Source of the DNA: Boseongicola sp. SB0665_bin_10
GTDB lineage: Bacteria; Pseudomonadota; Alphaproteobacteria; Rhodobacterales; Rhodobacteraceae
DNA: 64,000 nucleotides
Assembly (NCBI GenBank): GCA_009838075.1
Contig: VXSG01000039.1
Location: 41,052-105,051, forward strand
Direction of reading: 5' to 3'
How positions within the stretch are numbered: the stretch's first letter is position 1; each line of letters starts with the position of its first letter. The position numbers and the translations under genes were made by a program. The notes beneath the pieces are model-generated. The model saw nothing but the letters and a program-made list of their open reading frames with translations, made no database searches and was not told where the DNA came from. This document shows positions 41,724 through 50,273 of this stretch, in pieces.

Positions 41724-42776
41724 CTATGGATGTCCGCCGCCTGGATTGATACGGCCAAGATTGCGAGCCTTGTTGAACTCCCGAAGCCTGGCAAGCACGT
41801 CGACGCCAAGCTGCCGATAGGTGTCGAGAATGTCCACCATCACCCAGTTCTCGCGGATCTTGCCGTTCTCGATGCGCCAGAAGTCCAGCGAGCGCATGGT
41901 GATCTCCTTGCCCGACGGCGCAATGCCGAGCCAACCGTCATGCGTCAGGGTCTGGATCATGTTGGGCCATCCGGTCACGGCACAGTAGTTGTTGTCGCCG
42001 AAGAAATGGTACGTGACCTGATCTGCCTTGGATCCCCGGTCTGGCATCGCCTTCAGGAAAGGGATCTGGTGCCAGTTGCGAAACCCGTCGATTCCCCGTC
42101 CGGTGCCAATCCCCGCAGGTCCGTACCAGTTCATGCGAGCGTTCCAGAAACGCGGCATCTCCATTACCTCGGGGCTGCCCTGAGAGGGGTGCCGTTTCAT
42201 GTGCTGCAACATGTCCACGACAATGTCCTTGCTGGCCTTGCTGTCGGTGTCGTCCCTGGGCGGGCGGATCAGACCGTCTCCCGATGACGGACCGGGAATG
42301 CAGAATTCGCGACCGAGGGAAGGTGCCATTGGCCACGCATTCGCTTGCATCATGACTTCGGGGACATCCCACAGTGCCTGGCATTCGACGACCCGGCCGG
42401 ACTCGAACCGGTAGAATTCGTGAAATCGCATATGTGCCAGGTGGCCCGTCGGCGGGATGTCGAGAAAGGGCGACGTGAACGTGCCCATGAAATGACCGCC
42501 ACAGCCGACCCAGTCATTCCCGTGATCGTCGTCGCCCGCCATCACGATCCAGTCCCTTCGCTCGACATCGGGCCATGCGGACCTGAGCAATGCCAGCGCT
42601 TGATCGTGGAACGCCTCCGGTCCCGCCATGTCCCCGAAAGGATGAGAGAGGTGACTTGTCGCCCCGGGAGCAAAGATCTCATTGAGCGTTCGGCGCAGAG
42701 TCGCCTCGTCCCAGTCATGCTGGGCCGCGCGCAGCGGATCGAGGGCAGCGCGATTCAACTCGTGAACGCCGGTCAT
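41724..42776 (-). CDS. Tandem SnoaL-like domain protein in ABC operon
   Basis: A 350-residue protein made of two NTF2-like (SnoaL/polyketide-cyclase type) domains. The first spans about residues 15-150 (GPEAFHDQALALL, GTFTSPFLDIPPTGH, HEFYRFESGRVVE); the second about 180-335 (MNWYGPAGIGTGRGIDGFRNW, YCAVTGWPNM, DFWRIENGKIRENWVMVD). Such proteins may be hydratases, isomerases or lactonases on small molecules; no function can be assigned. It is the last gene of the MalK-E-F-G-type operon, 62 bp after the second permease gene, so it probably processes the imported compound. Confidence 0.8.
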   Translation of the reverse strand: MTGVHELNRAALDPLRAAQHDWDEATLRRTLNEIFAPGATSHLSHPFGDMAGPEAFHDQALALLRSAWPDVERRDWIVMAGDDDHGNDWVGCGGHFMGTFTSPFLDIPPTGHLAHMRFHEFYRFESGRVVECQALWDVPEVMMQANAWPMAPSLGREFCIPGPSSGDGLIRPPRDDTDSKASKDIVVDMLQHMKRHPSQGSPEVMEMPRFWNARMNWYGPAGIGTGRGIDGFRNWHQIPFLKAMPDRGSKADQVTYHFFGDNNYCAVTGWPNMIQTLTHDGWLGIAPSGKEITMRSLDFWRIENGKIRENWVMVDILDTYRQLGVDVLARLREFNKARNLGRINPGGGHP

Positions 42777-42837
42777 GGCATCTTGTCTCCCAGGAGTCCG
42801 AATTGCGGACTGCGCCGTGCGTTGTCAGCAGGGGGGT

Positions 42838-43719
42838 TCAACCCTTGACCGCGCCCGCCGTCAGCCCGCTTACGATCTGCCGCTGGAAAAACAGGATCAG
42901 CACGAAGAGCGGTGCCGTGGCCGAAACAACGGCTGCGACCGCGAACATGATGTTGCCCTGCACCTGAACCGAACCGAGGAAGCTGGCGACCGCCGGGACC
43001 ATCGTCTCGTTCGGTTTGCTCAGCAGCATCGAGGTGACAGCATAGTCATTGTAGGCTAGCAGGAAGCTGAAGAGGCCCGTGGTGATCACCCCCGGCCACA
43101 TGACCGGCACGATGACGTTCCAGAAAGCCTGGAACCGGGTGCAGCCGTCGACCATGGCACTTTCGTCCATGTCTTTCGGGATGTTCAGGAAGAACGAGTG
43201 CAGCATCCAGAGCGTGAAGGGCTGGTTGATCGCCACAAGCACGATGACGGTTGTCGCCTTCAGTCCCCAGATGTTCCACTCGAAGAACGGCAGCATGTAA
43301 CCCGAAACCAGCGTGATGTGCGGCATTGCGCGGAACGCGAGGGCTGCCATCAGGACCCAAAATGCATAGCGGAAGCCGGAGCGGGCCAGCGCGTACCCGC
43401 CGAGCGTTCCGAAGGTGAGCGAAATGCAGACGGTGAAGAAAACGATGACCATGGTGTTGAACACGTTTCTCCAGAACTCCTCCTGGATCCACGCACCGTA
43501 GTAGCCTTTGAGCGTGAAGGCGCCACCGGTTTCACGGGTCGTCAAGATGCCGTAGATGGCGTTGGTCCAGTCCGCTTTCGAGAAAAAGTCGCCCTGCACC
43601 TTGAAGCTGCCCCATACCGTCCAAAGGAAGGGAAAGGCCGCGATGATCAGCCAGGTGATCACGAGCGCATAGGAAACAGCCCTTAGCGTTGTGAGACGGG
43701 ATTCTGCCTTCGTCGCCAT
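42838..43719 (-). CDS. Carbohydrate ABC transporter permease (MalG type)
   Basis: A 293-residue inner-membrane protein of the CUT1 family with six hydrophobic helices, starting about residue 15. The coupling (EAA) loop reads DESAMVDGCTRFQAFWNVIVP. The large periplasmic loop between helices 1 and 2 (about 40-85) is typical of this subunit. It pairs with the MalF-type permease encoded 13 bp upstream. Confidence 0.92.
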   Translation of the reverse strand: MATKAESRLTTLRAVSYALVITWLIIAAFPFLWTVWGSFKVQGDFFSKADWTNAIYGILTTRETGGAFTLKGYYGAWIQEEFWRNVFNTMVIVFFTVCISLTFGTLGGYALARSGFRYAFWVLMAALAFRAMPHITLVSGYMLPFFEWNIWGLKATTVIVLVAINQPFTLWMLHSFFLNIPKDMDESAMVDGCTRFQAFWNVIVPVMWPGVITTGLFSFLLAYNDYAVTSMLLSKPNETMVPAVASFLGSVQVQGNIMFAVAAVVSATAPLFVLILFFQRQIVSGLTAGAVKG

Positions 43720-43732
43720 GATTGTCGTCTCC

Positions 43733-44764
43733 TCAATGTACCTTGGCGTTGAAATCGCGCCAGGTGCGGATCAGCACGGGTGTCAGCAGGATCACAACGC
43801 CGAGGATCGTCAGCATCGAGGTCGCACTGGCGGAGGCGTAGAGCGGATTGCCGGCTTCACGAAGGTCGCTGACGATGAAGGTGCTCAGTGACTGGGCGTG
43901 AGCCTCCGCCTGGAAACTGACCAGCGGTTCGAACACCCGGAAATTGTCCATCAGAAGCATCAGCGTGACGAAGGACACGAGCGGCATCAGGTGCGGAACC
44001 ACGACGCTGATCATCGTCTGCCACTTGTTGGCTCCATCCACACGGGCAGCCTCCAACGTGTCCTGGGGCACCGTTTGCAGCCCGGCGTAAAATGTGATGA
44101 AGGCGAAAGGCAGGGTGTGCCAGACCCCGTAGACCATCAGCATGATCCACATGAGCGGCGTCGAGGCCTTGATGCTGAGAGACGGGTCGTTGAAGATGTT
44201 CTGAAGCGTCGCGCCGATGATGCCTTCACCATCGACCATCCAGGAGAGGATCATCGAGCCGACGATCGTCGCGACAAGGAAAGGCAGGAGCGAGATGAAA
44301 ATCGCCACGCCACGGAACGCCTTGGGCAGGTTGTTTACGCCGACGGCAACGGCCAGTCCGAAAATCAGGACCAGCGGCGTCACGACAAAGGTGTAGGTCA
44401 GCGTAAAGACCAGGGCCTTGTAGAATTTCAGGTCCATTATGCCATCAATGAAGGATGACAGTCCGGTTGATGTGTGCCAGACCTCGGCGATCTCTGCGGA
44501 CGCCAGGTGGGAGCGGTCAAAATAGGTGGCCAGGCCGTTGAATTGGCCAAGTGGCTGTTCTTCGCGCAGCTTGGCAGTCGCTTCCGTGTCGACCTGGGTT
44601 TCCTCAACACAGCCGAAGGGGCCGCAGCTCTCCGAGACAACCAGGACCTGTTCGTGCTGCACAAACAGCGACTGGATGAAGACCGAGACGATGGGCAGGG
44701 CGATAAAGAGTATCATCGCCGAGAGTGTCGGCAAGATGAACCAAAAGAACGTACGGTGTTTCAT
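43733..44764 (-). CDS. Carbohydrate ABC transporter permease (MalF type)
   Basis: A 343-residue CUT1 permease: one helix at about 10-30, then a periplasmic region of roughly 95 residues, then five helices. That region contains a Cys pair (SCGPFGCVEE) that could form a disulfide. The EAA loop is LEAARVDGANKWQTMISVVVP. It lies between the binding-protein gene (68-bp gap with a hairpin) and the MalG-type gene. The enlarged first periplasmic loop is longer than in most family members. Confidence 0.92.
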   Translation of the reverse strand: MKHRTFFWFILPTLSAMILFIALPIVSVFIQSLFVQHEQVLVVSESCGPFGCVEETQVDTEATAKLREEQPLGQFNGLATYFDRSHLASAEIAEVWHTSTGLSSFIDGIMDLKFYKALVFTLTYTFVVTPLVLIFGLAVAVGVNNLPKAFRGVAIFISLLPFLVATIVGSMILSWMVDGEGIIGATLQNIFNDPSLSIKASTPLMWIMLMVYGVWHTLPFAFITFYAGLQTVPQDTLEAARVDGANKWQTMISVVVPHLMPLVSFVTLMLLMDNFRVFEPLVSFQAEAHAQSLSTFIVSDLREAGNPLYASASATSMLTILGVVILLTPVLIRTWRDFNAKVH

Positions 44765-44798
44765 CGCATGTGCCCCGTCGTGAAATCCAATGGGTAGA

Positions 44799-44820
44799 AG
44801 AGGGCCCCCGAGGGCCCCCT
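44799..44820 (-). terminator. GC-rich stem-loop after binding-protein gene
   Basis: On the minus strand AGGGGGCCC (44812-44820) pairs with GGGCCCTCT (44799-44807) around TCGG, nine pairs with one G-T. It lies between the binding-protein and MalF-type genes, with no T-run: a likely partial terminator or mRNA-stabilising hairpin. Confidence 0.6.
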
Positions 44821-44832
44821 TCAGCGGAGAGG

Positions 44833-46077
44833 CTACTGCAGGAAGCCTGCTTCCTTCGCAGAGGTCCGGTAAGCCGCTTCAACGTCAGCCAGAGCGTCTT
44901 CTGCGCTCTCGTCACCCTTGTAGAAGTCCACCAGTTCGGAACCCAGTGCGTTGTGCATCAGGTTGATGAACGGGATCATCGGGTAAGGCTTGGCACCAGC
45001 TGCTGCAGTTGCCGAAACACCTGCTGCTGCCGGGCCGGCTTGGAAGCCCTCGATCAGCCAGATGGCTTTGTCGTTGTGCTCTTCCATCAGATCAGGGGTC
45101 AGGCCGCTGACCAGAGCCGCGAAGGTGGCTTCCGCGTCTTCATCCGGAATGTTCTTGGCGACGGTCACGCCATCCCACCACAGGGTCGCGGCCGGCGTCG
45201 ACCCGCCGCCTGCCGTCGGTGCTGCAGACAAGACGGTGTTTGACGTGACTTCGTCGCTCGAACCTTCGTCGTCAAGAACCGCACCGCCGCGCGACCCCCA
45301 CATGATGGCCATGGCCGCCTTGCCGGCTTCCCACAGACCCTGGGTTTCATTCGAGGCATGGCTCAGGTGATCCGGGTGTGCGTACTCGAGCAGCGACTTG
45401 ATCGTCCCCAGAGCGGCAATGCCTTCGGGGGAGTTGACGTTCGGCTCGGCCGAACCCGGCTTGAACAGCTCACCGCCGTTGGCGAAGAAGAACAGGTTGA
45501 AAATTTCGCCGACGTTCCAGCCAACCTTCATGTTCATCACGATCGGATGTTCCATGATGCCTGCAGCGCGGATTTTCTCGGCCGCTGCAACGATTTCTTC
45601 AACAGTTGCCGGGATCCCTTCGACGCCCGCCTGCCCGAGGATGTCGGTGCGCGAATACAGGTGCTGCGAATTCGCCATGAAGGCCACAGCCATGACTTTG
45701 CCGCCAATGGTGATCAGTTGCGACGGCTTCAGGTGCTGGCCGTATTTTGCAACATATTCGTCCAGCGGGCGGACCAGGCCGTCGTTCATCAACTGGGTCA
45801 GGGTCGAGTTGGCGACGATGACCGAGGTGTACTCTGCCGGGTTCGGGGTCAGGGCCTGGTTCATCATGTCACGCGTGTTGTCGCGCAGGTTGATGGTAAA
45901 CTCACCCGCATTTGCCGCGCAATTGGCTTCGGCGGCGCCAGCCACGGCCTGAATGGCCGGGAAGTCGGAGCCGAGGATCCGGACCGATTTGCCGGACGGA
46001 CCACAGTCTGCCGCGAATGCTGCCGAACCCATGAGGCCAGCTACGGCGCCCGCGAGGGCTACTTTCTTCAGAAACAT
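44833..46077 (-). CDS. Carbohydrate ABC transporter binding protein (MalE/UgpB type)
   Basis: A 414-residue extracellular solute-binding protein. Residues 1-22 are a signal peptide (GLMGSAAFAA). The mature part shows the family-1 layout: KSVRILGSDFPAIQ, DNTRDMMNQAL, GKVMAVAFMANSQHLYSRTDIL (the domain-crossing strand), WEAGKAAMAIMWG, ATLWWDGVTVAKN. The ATG at 46077 has AAGGAGA upstream. It follows the ATPase gene and precedes the permeases. The sugar or polyol bound is unknown. Confidence 0.92.
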   Translation of the reverse strand: MFLKKVALAGAVAGLMGSAAFAADCGPSGKSVRILGSDFPAIQAVAGAAEANCAANAGEFTINLRDNTRDMMNQALTPNPAEYTSVIVANSTLTQLMNDGLVRPLDEYVAKYGQHLKPSQLITIGGKVMAVAFMANSQHLYSRTDILGQAGVEGIPATVEEIVAAAEKIRAAGIMEHPIVMNMKVGWNVGEIFNLFFFANGGELFKPGSAEPNVNSPEGIAALGTIKSLLEYAHPDHLSHASNETQGLWEAGKAAMAIMWGSRGGAVLDDEGSSDEVTSNTVLSAAPTAGGGSTPAATLWWDGVTVAKNIPDEDAEATFAALVSGLTPDLMEEHNDKAIWLIEGFQAGPAAAGVSATAAAGAKPYPMIPFINLMHNALGSELVDFYKGDESAEDALADVEAAYRTSAKEAGFLQ

Positions 46078-46173
46078 TGTATTCTCCTTGGTTTCTGTTG
46101 GTTCGGTGCGCAATGCAACCGCGCACCGCTCGGTGAACCCCGGCCCTTGCCGGACCGGGGTCATGGCTCGGGG

Positions 46174-47223
46174 TCAGTCCCCGACACGCTCTCCCATCTT
46201 CGTATCGAAGAGGTGGCAGAGATCTGTTGAGATGCGGATCGAAACCGTGTCGTCGATTTCGGCGCGATAGTTCTTGTCGGCCTTCACGGATGCCAGGGAG
46301 CCGCCGATACGGACGGACACCACGGTTGCGTCCCGCAGGCGCGCCATCTTGCAAATCCGGGCGTTGATCTGGCCGCCTTCGGTGACCACCTCCGCATCCT
46401 CGGCGCGGAAGCCAAGGGTCAGAGCGCCTTCCGGAGCCGAAAGGCCTTCGATCAATGCGTTTTCGGCCTTGAAGGAACTGTCGGCGATCTCACCATCAAC
46501 AAGGTTCATGGCCGGGTTGCCGATGAAGCTCGCCACGAATGCGTTGGCGGGTCTGCCGTAAATCTCGGTCGGGGTGCCAACCTGCTGCACGACACCCTGC
46601 TTCATGACCACAACGCGGTCGGCGAGCGTCATGGCTTCGATCTGGTCGTGGGTCACGTAAACCGTAGTAACGGCCAGCTCGTGGCTTAGGTTCTTGATCT
46701 GGGCCCGAGTGGAGACCTGGAGCTTGGCGTCAAGGTTCGAGAGCGGTTCGTCCACCAGGAAGGCGACGGGTTCCCGCACGATCGCCCGGCCGGGCGCGAC
46801 ACGCTGCCGCTGGCCGCCCGACAGTTCCGCCGGCCTGCGGTGCAGGAAGTCATCCAGCTCCACCATGGCAGAGGCGCGGCGCACCCTTTCATCATGCGTA
46901 GCGGGGTCGACACCACGGACCTTCAGAGGAAAGCGGATGTTCTCGTGGACGTTCATGTTGGGGTAGAGCGCGTAGGACTGGAACACCATGGCAACGTCGC
47001 GATCTTCCGGTTCAAGGTCGTTGGCGGCGCGACCGTCAATCCAGAATTCGCCCGACGACGGATCCTCAAGCCCAGCGACCATGCGCATGGCTGTCGTCTT
47101 GCCGCAGTCCGATGGGCCGGGAAGAACGAGAAACTCGCGATCTGCAATTGTCCGATCAAAGTCATGAACGCCAACGAAGCTGTCCCACCGTTTGGAGACA
47201 TTGCTCACGACGATTTCAGCCAT
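46174..47223 (-). CDS. Carbohydrate ABC transporter ATP-binding protein (MalK/UgpC type)
   Basis: A 349-residue ATPase: residues 1-235 are the nucleotide-binding domain, 240-349 the regulatory OB domains. Walker A reads GPSDCGKTT (about 37-45), where nearly all relatives have GPSGCGKST. The signature is LSGGQRQRVAPGRAIVREP, with Pro where Leu or Met is usual, and Walker B is FLVDEPLSNLD. The essential Lys, Gln, Asp-Glu and switch His (YVTHDQIEAM) are kept, so it may still work. It is the first gene of the operon, downstream of a LacI-type palindrome. Confidence 0.9.
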   Translation of the reverse strand: MAEIVVSNVSKRWDSFVGVHDFDRTIADREFLVLPGPSDCGKTTAMRMVAGLEDPSSGEFWIDGRAANDLEPEDRDVAMVFQSYALYPNMNVHENIRFPLKVRGVDPATHDERVRRASAMVELDDFLHRRPAELSGGQRQRVAPGRAIVREPVAFLVDEPLSNLDAKLQVSTRAQIKNLSHELAVTTVYVTHDQIEAMTLADRVVVMKQGVVQQVGTPTEIYGRPANAFVASFIGNPAMNLVDGEIADSSFKAENALIEGLSAPEGALTLGFRAEDAEVVTEGGQINARICKMARLRDATVVSVRIGGSLASVKADKNYRAEIDDTVSIRISTDLCHLFDTKMGERVGD

Positions 47224-47303
47224 GCTCTCACTCCCACGGCGGTCGCAGGCAGAACCGCAGCAGATCATTTACGGTAGACTCAGGGTTGGCGATTCGGCAA
47301 GCC

Positions 47304-47327
47304 ATTTTTGCAAACGTATGCAAAAAT
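47304..47327. promoter_or_regulatory. 24-bp palindromic LacI-type operator
   Basis: ATTTTTGCAAACGTATGCAAAAAT spans these bases: arms ATTTTTGCA and TGCAAAAAT mirror perfectly around a central CG-containing core with only two non-symmetric bases. TGCAAACGT-like palindromes are typical LacI-family operators. It lies 80 bp upstream of the ATPase gene start, positioned to control the ABC operon. No lacI-type gene is adjacent. Confidence 0.65.
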
Positions 47328-47924
47328 CTCATAAGGTGCTGACATATAATGACAAACCAAAAAAGATCACGGATAAGAGCGAGCCCGCACTTCACGGCAC
47401 GGCCCGCTCCCTTGCCGTGATCTGCATGATCTCTCCTGTCTTGCGGGCGAACCCCTACCACACCTCTTCGACGGTCTCCCGACATCCGCGGCGCTTTCGA
47501 ACATGCGGGTTGCGAATTCGGGATGATTCAGGACCGGGAACGGCGTCTCGACGCGGTTCAGTTCCGGACTGCAGGGCGGCAGCCGGAGCAGAGACGTTGG
47601 CGGGGACTTTCAGTTCCCTGGACCGGTGCCAACGCCGTCGTGGACGATGAGGGCATGCATGCCCGTGGGAACCCGCTCTCCAATCTCCCGGAGGTGGCGG
47701 TTCATCTCTTCGGTTTCAGTCTTCGCGCAATCATGCCCGACCGCGGTCCCGGTCGCCGGGGCAGGCCGCGGAGAACAGGCAGTCGTATCCGTAGCGGCAA
47801 TCCCGCACGATGCGCGGGCGCGTTCCCTTCCGTGCCCAGACCCTTGAGAGCATGCCTTTCGGACCAATTCTTGCCTGGTCTTGAAAATGTTGCGCTCGAC
47901 AAGCCGGATTGGGTCGAATCTTGT
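47328..47924. other. About 600 bp without an intact gene
   Basis: This lies between the operator and the recombinase remnant. Frames on both strands are short and show no family pattern. The right part may be rearranged DNA belonging to the recombinase scar, because the recombinase similarity stops abruptly near 47925. Confidence 0.4.
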
Positions 47925-48277
47925 GATGGTGTGGATGCCGCCGGACTTTGTGATCCCGGCCTTCCGCTTGGCGCTGCGGTACACGAATGCCGCTCCGTCG
48001 CGCGACATCGGCCGGTCGCCGTACCGGCTGGGGAACAGCCAGGAACGGGGACGCTGGTGGCACCAGTAGTGGCGGAGCTGCGCGAGAAGCCGCTGCGACA
48101 CAGCACGTAGCGGTCCTTGTTGCCCGTGCCCTGGTCGACGCGCAGGCACATCCGCCCGGAGTCGATGTCCGCGACCTGCAGATGGCAGATCTCGCTGACC
48201 CGGAGACCGGCAGCGTAGGCCGTCATCAGCACGGCGAGGTGCTTGACTGTCAATAGGCGTCCAACGTTGGACGACAC
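47925..48277 (-). pseudogene. Tyrosine recombinase (XerC-like) remnant
   Basis: Minus-strand pieces of an integrase catalytic domain: LAVLMTAYAAGLRVSEIC (holding the first catalytic Arg), LQVADIDSG, GNKDRYVLC; then in the next frame LRHYWCHQRPRSWLFPS and SAKRKAGITKSGGIHT. After GGIHT, where the His-x-x-Arg and Tyr residues should follow, the sequence becomes unrelated. So there is a frameshift near 48105 and truncation at both ends. Recombinases of this subtype often travel with IS91-like elements; no such transposase is present. Confidence 0.7.
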
Positions 48278-48807
48278 TGACTACCTTGGATGACATTAGG
48301 CTGGAACGTTGGTGAAATTCGGCACGAGGGGGGCGGCGCAAGCGGGCGTCACCGGGGCGACGGCGTTGCAATGACAGAGGTCGATCTGGCAGAACTGCGC
48401 ACCTGGCTGCACGGCGAGAGCGGGACTGGAAGGCCGCCTGACCCTGCGCATCATCAATGTCGGCCTCGCCTTGAACGCTGGCGCAATTGCGGCAGTTGGC
48501 CGGATGCTGTCCGGAAGCTGGTTCCGGCGGGCAGGTCCCCGTCCTGGGCGGAGGGAACCGAAGATGGTCGGGCGGGATATGCGACTGAACAAGCCGAACG
48601 CAAATCCGCGCTTGTGGACCGCGTCACGAAAGCCCCTGGCATCGTGAGTTCCGCAGACTGGGCGCAGACCGTGATCATTTCGATCGTGCTCGGGTTTGGC
48701 GCGCGATTCGCGCTGGCCAGTCTCGGCGTCATATTGAACAATTGATGACAAAGGACATATACGTTATATGGTGACCTGGGTTCGGGTCTGTTCAAGAGGT
48801 TGACTGC
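48278..48807. other. 530-bp stretch, possible decayed small membrane protein
   Basis: A plus-strand frame at 48290-48745 has no recognisable domain, but its end is hydrophobic (TVIISIVLGFGARFALASLG). A shifted frame near 48430-48520 reads LTLRIINVGLALNAGAIAAVG, also hydrophobic. MTEVDLAELRTWLHGESG from an ATG at 48371 could be its start. Together this may be a broken gene for a small membrane protein, but no family is recognised. Confidence 0.3.
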
Positions 48808-49635
48808 ATGACCACAAACGCACCGATGTTCGAAGTGCTGATAGAAGGCGAACTGCGGCCACTGCCCGCCTCGAGACACGCTGCGCGTGATGAACAGGAG
48901 CTCCAAAGGGCCTGGAAGATCATTGCCGAACACATGCATGCGGACGAGGATGCCGACGCGACAACGGGAGACCGCGATGCGAGAACTCGCTTTCTCATCG
49001 TCCCGCAACGCGAGATGGAGGATCATCTGCTGCTCATAGTGGATGGGCGCACCTGGAAAGTGACGAGTTCCTGCCCGAACCATGCTGCGGTTCCGATGGG
49101 CAGATGGTTCAATCAACCGTCGGGAGTGCCAAGTCTCCTGGCGAAACTGTCGGAGCGCGCTTCCGAACTGAGCGAGGAGAGAATCCAGTCGCTCCTGGAC
49201 GTCCTGATAGATGCCGATCCGTTCCAGCACGTCGAGGCGAGGATAGACGCGCGCAACGCCGAACTGCGGAAAGAGTTCGTGAAGGACTTCCCTGTCCTGG
49301 ACAGCGCCACGGTGCACAGGCAGGCGGGGCTGAGGGGGATAAACACTGCCCAAACGGTCAATGCCTGGAGGAAACGGGGGCGCATTCTCGGCCTGCCAGT
49401 CCAAGGCAGGTATGGCTACCCGGAATTTCAGTTTGACGCGGACGGTCAGCCCTTGGGACTGATGAAGGCCATTCTCGACGCCTTGCCGACGGATTTCACC
49501 CCATGGCAACGCGCCTTCTGGCTTGTCAGCCCGAAGGAGGAGCTGGATGGCGATACGCCGGAGAAAGCGATGCGGGACGGAAATGACCGAGTGGTTGAAG
49601 TGGCCAGGTCAGCCAGCCGGCTGCCCGTCGGTTAG
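48808..49635 (+). CDS. Antitoxin partner of RES-domain toxin (Xre/MbcA-like C-terminus)
   Basis: A 275-residue protein directly upstream of a RES toxin gene (17-bp gap). The C-terminal third has the helical layout of toxin-binding antitoxins of this module (WRKRGRILGLPVQGRYGYPEFQF fragment with GYPEFQFDADGQP, then LPTDFTPWQRAFWLVSP and DGDTPEKAM). The N-terminal half (1-170) is not a recognised DNA-binding domain; residues 150-190 (LDSATVHRQAGL, TAQTVNAWRKRG) look like a helix-turn-helix. It is larger than typical Xre antitoxins (120-160 residues). AAGAGGT precedes the ATG. Confidence 0.75.
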   Translation: MTTNAPMFEVLIEGELRPLPASRHAARDEQELQRAWKIIAEHMHADEDADATTGDRDARTRFLIVPQREMEDHLLLIVDGRTWKVTSSCPNHAAVPMGRWFNQPSGVPSLLAKLSERASELSEERIQSLLDVLIDADPFQHVEARIDARNAELRKEFVKDFPVLDSATVHRQAGLRGINTAQTVNAWRKRGRILGLPVQGRYGYPEFQFDADGQPLGLMKAILDALPTDFTPWQRAFWLVSPKEELDGDTPEKAMRDGNDRVVEVARSASRLPVG

Positions 49636-49652
49636 AGGAAGACCCCGAGCGG

Positions 49653-50273
49653 ATGAGAATTCCCGAAGTCGCCCGTGTCGCGCGCCTGCATCCCCTGCCA
49701 GCATCGACGACGCTCTACCGGGTCCACAAGGCGAATTTCGCCGGAAACGCGTTCAATCCGTGCAAGGGCGGGCCGAGCCGATTTGCGCCTCTCCACGACG
49801 GAAGCGGACAGTGCATCCCGACTTCCTACGCTGCAACAACGCTTGACGGTGCAGCCTTTGAGTCGGTGTTTCACGGCATTCGAGACAAGTATGAATCCGT
49901 CCGTCGAGAAGACCTCGACAAGTACTCGATCAGTTCCCTCGAGACCGGACCGGCCCTTGATCTCGTGCCGTTCTTCACCCCGGAGCTCTTGAGGTGGAGG
50001 ATTGACCCTTCTGAATTCTTCAGACCGTCTGACGCGGCATACGCACATTGCCGCACGCTTGCGTTTCGTGCCTGGCGTGACAATCCGGGGGCGCACGGAC
50101 TCGTCTGGTCTTCGGTTCGGGACAGCCACGCAGATGCGATGCTGCTGTTCGGCGACCGCCTGAGCCCAAGCGACCTGGGCCTGGCCGCCAGCCGTCCCGT
50201 TCGCACGGATTCGACCGCCTTGGCCGATCTGGAGACTGCAGGCCAACGTGCCGGCTTGACGATCGTCAGGTGA
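49653..50273 (+). CDS. RES-domain toxin (NAD+-degrading type), full copy
   Basis: A 206-residue RES-family toxin; characterised relatives deplete NAD+ or ADP-ribosylate a target. The domain starts at LYRVHKANFAGNAFNP (with the conserved Arg), continues with SRFAPLHDG, TSYAATTLDGAAFESVFHG (conserved Glu) and ends with VWSSVRDSHADAMLLFGDR (conserved Ser region). It is co-directional with the antitoxin gene. Its stop codon overlaps the GTG start of a second, truncated copy created by a tandem duplication. Confidence 0.85.
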   Translation: MRIPEVARVARLHPLPASTTLYRVHKANFAGNAFNPCKGGPSRFAPLHDGSGQCIPTSYAATTLDGAAFESVFHGIRDKYESVRREDLDKYSISSLETGPALDLVPFFTPELLRWRIDPSEFFRPSDAAYAHCRTLAFRAWRDNPGAHGLVWSSVRDSHADAMLLFGDRLSPSDLGLAASRPVRTDSTALADLETAGQRAGLTIVR

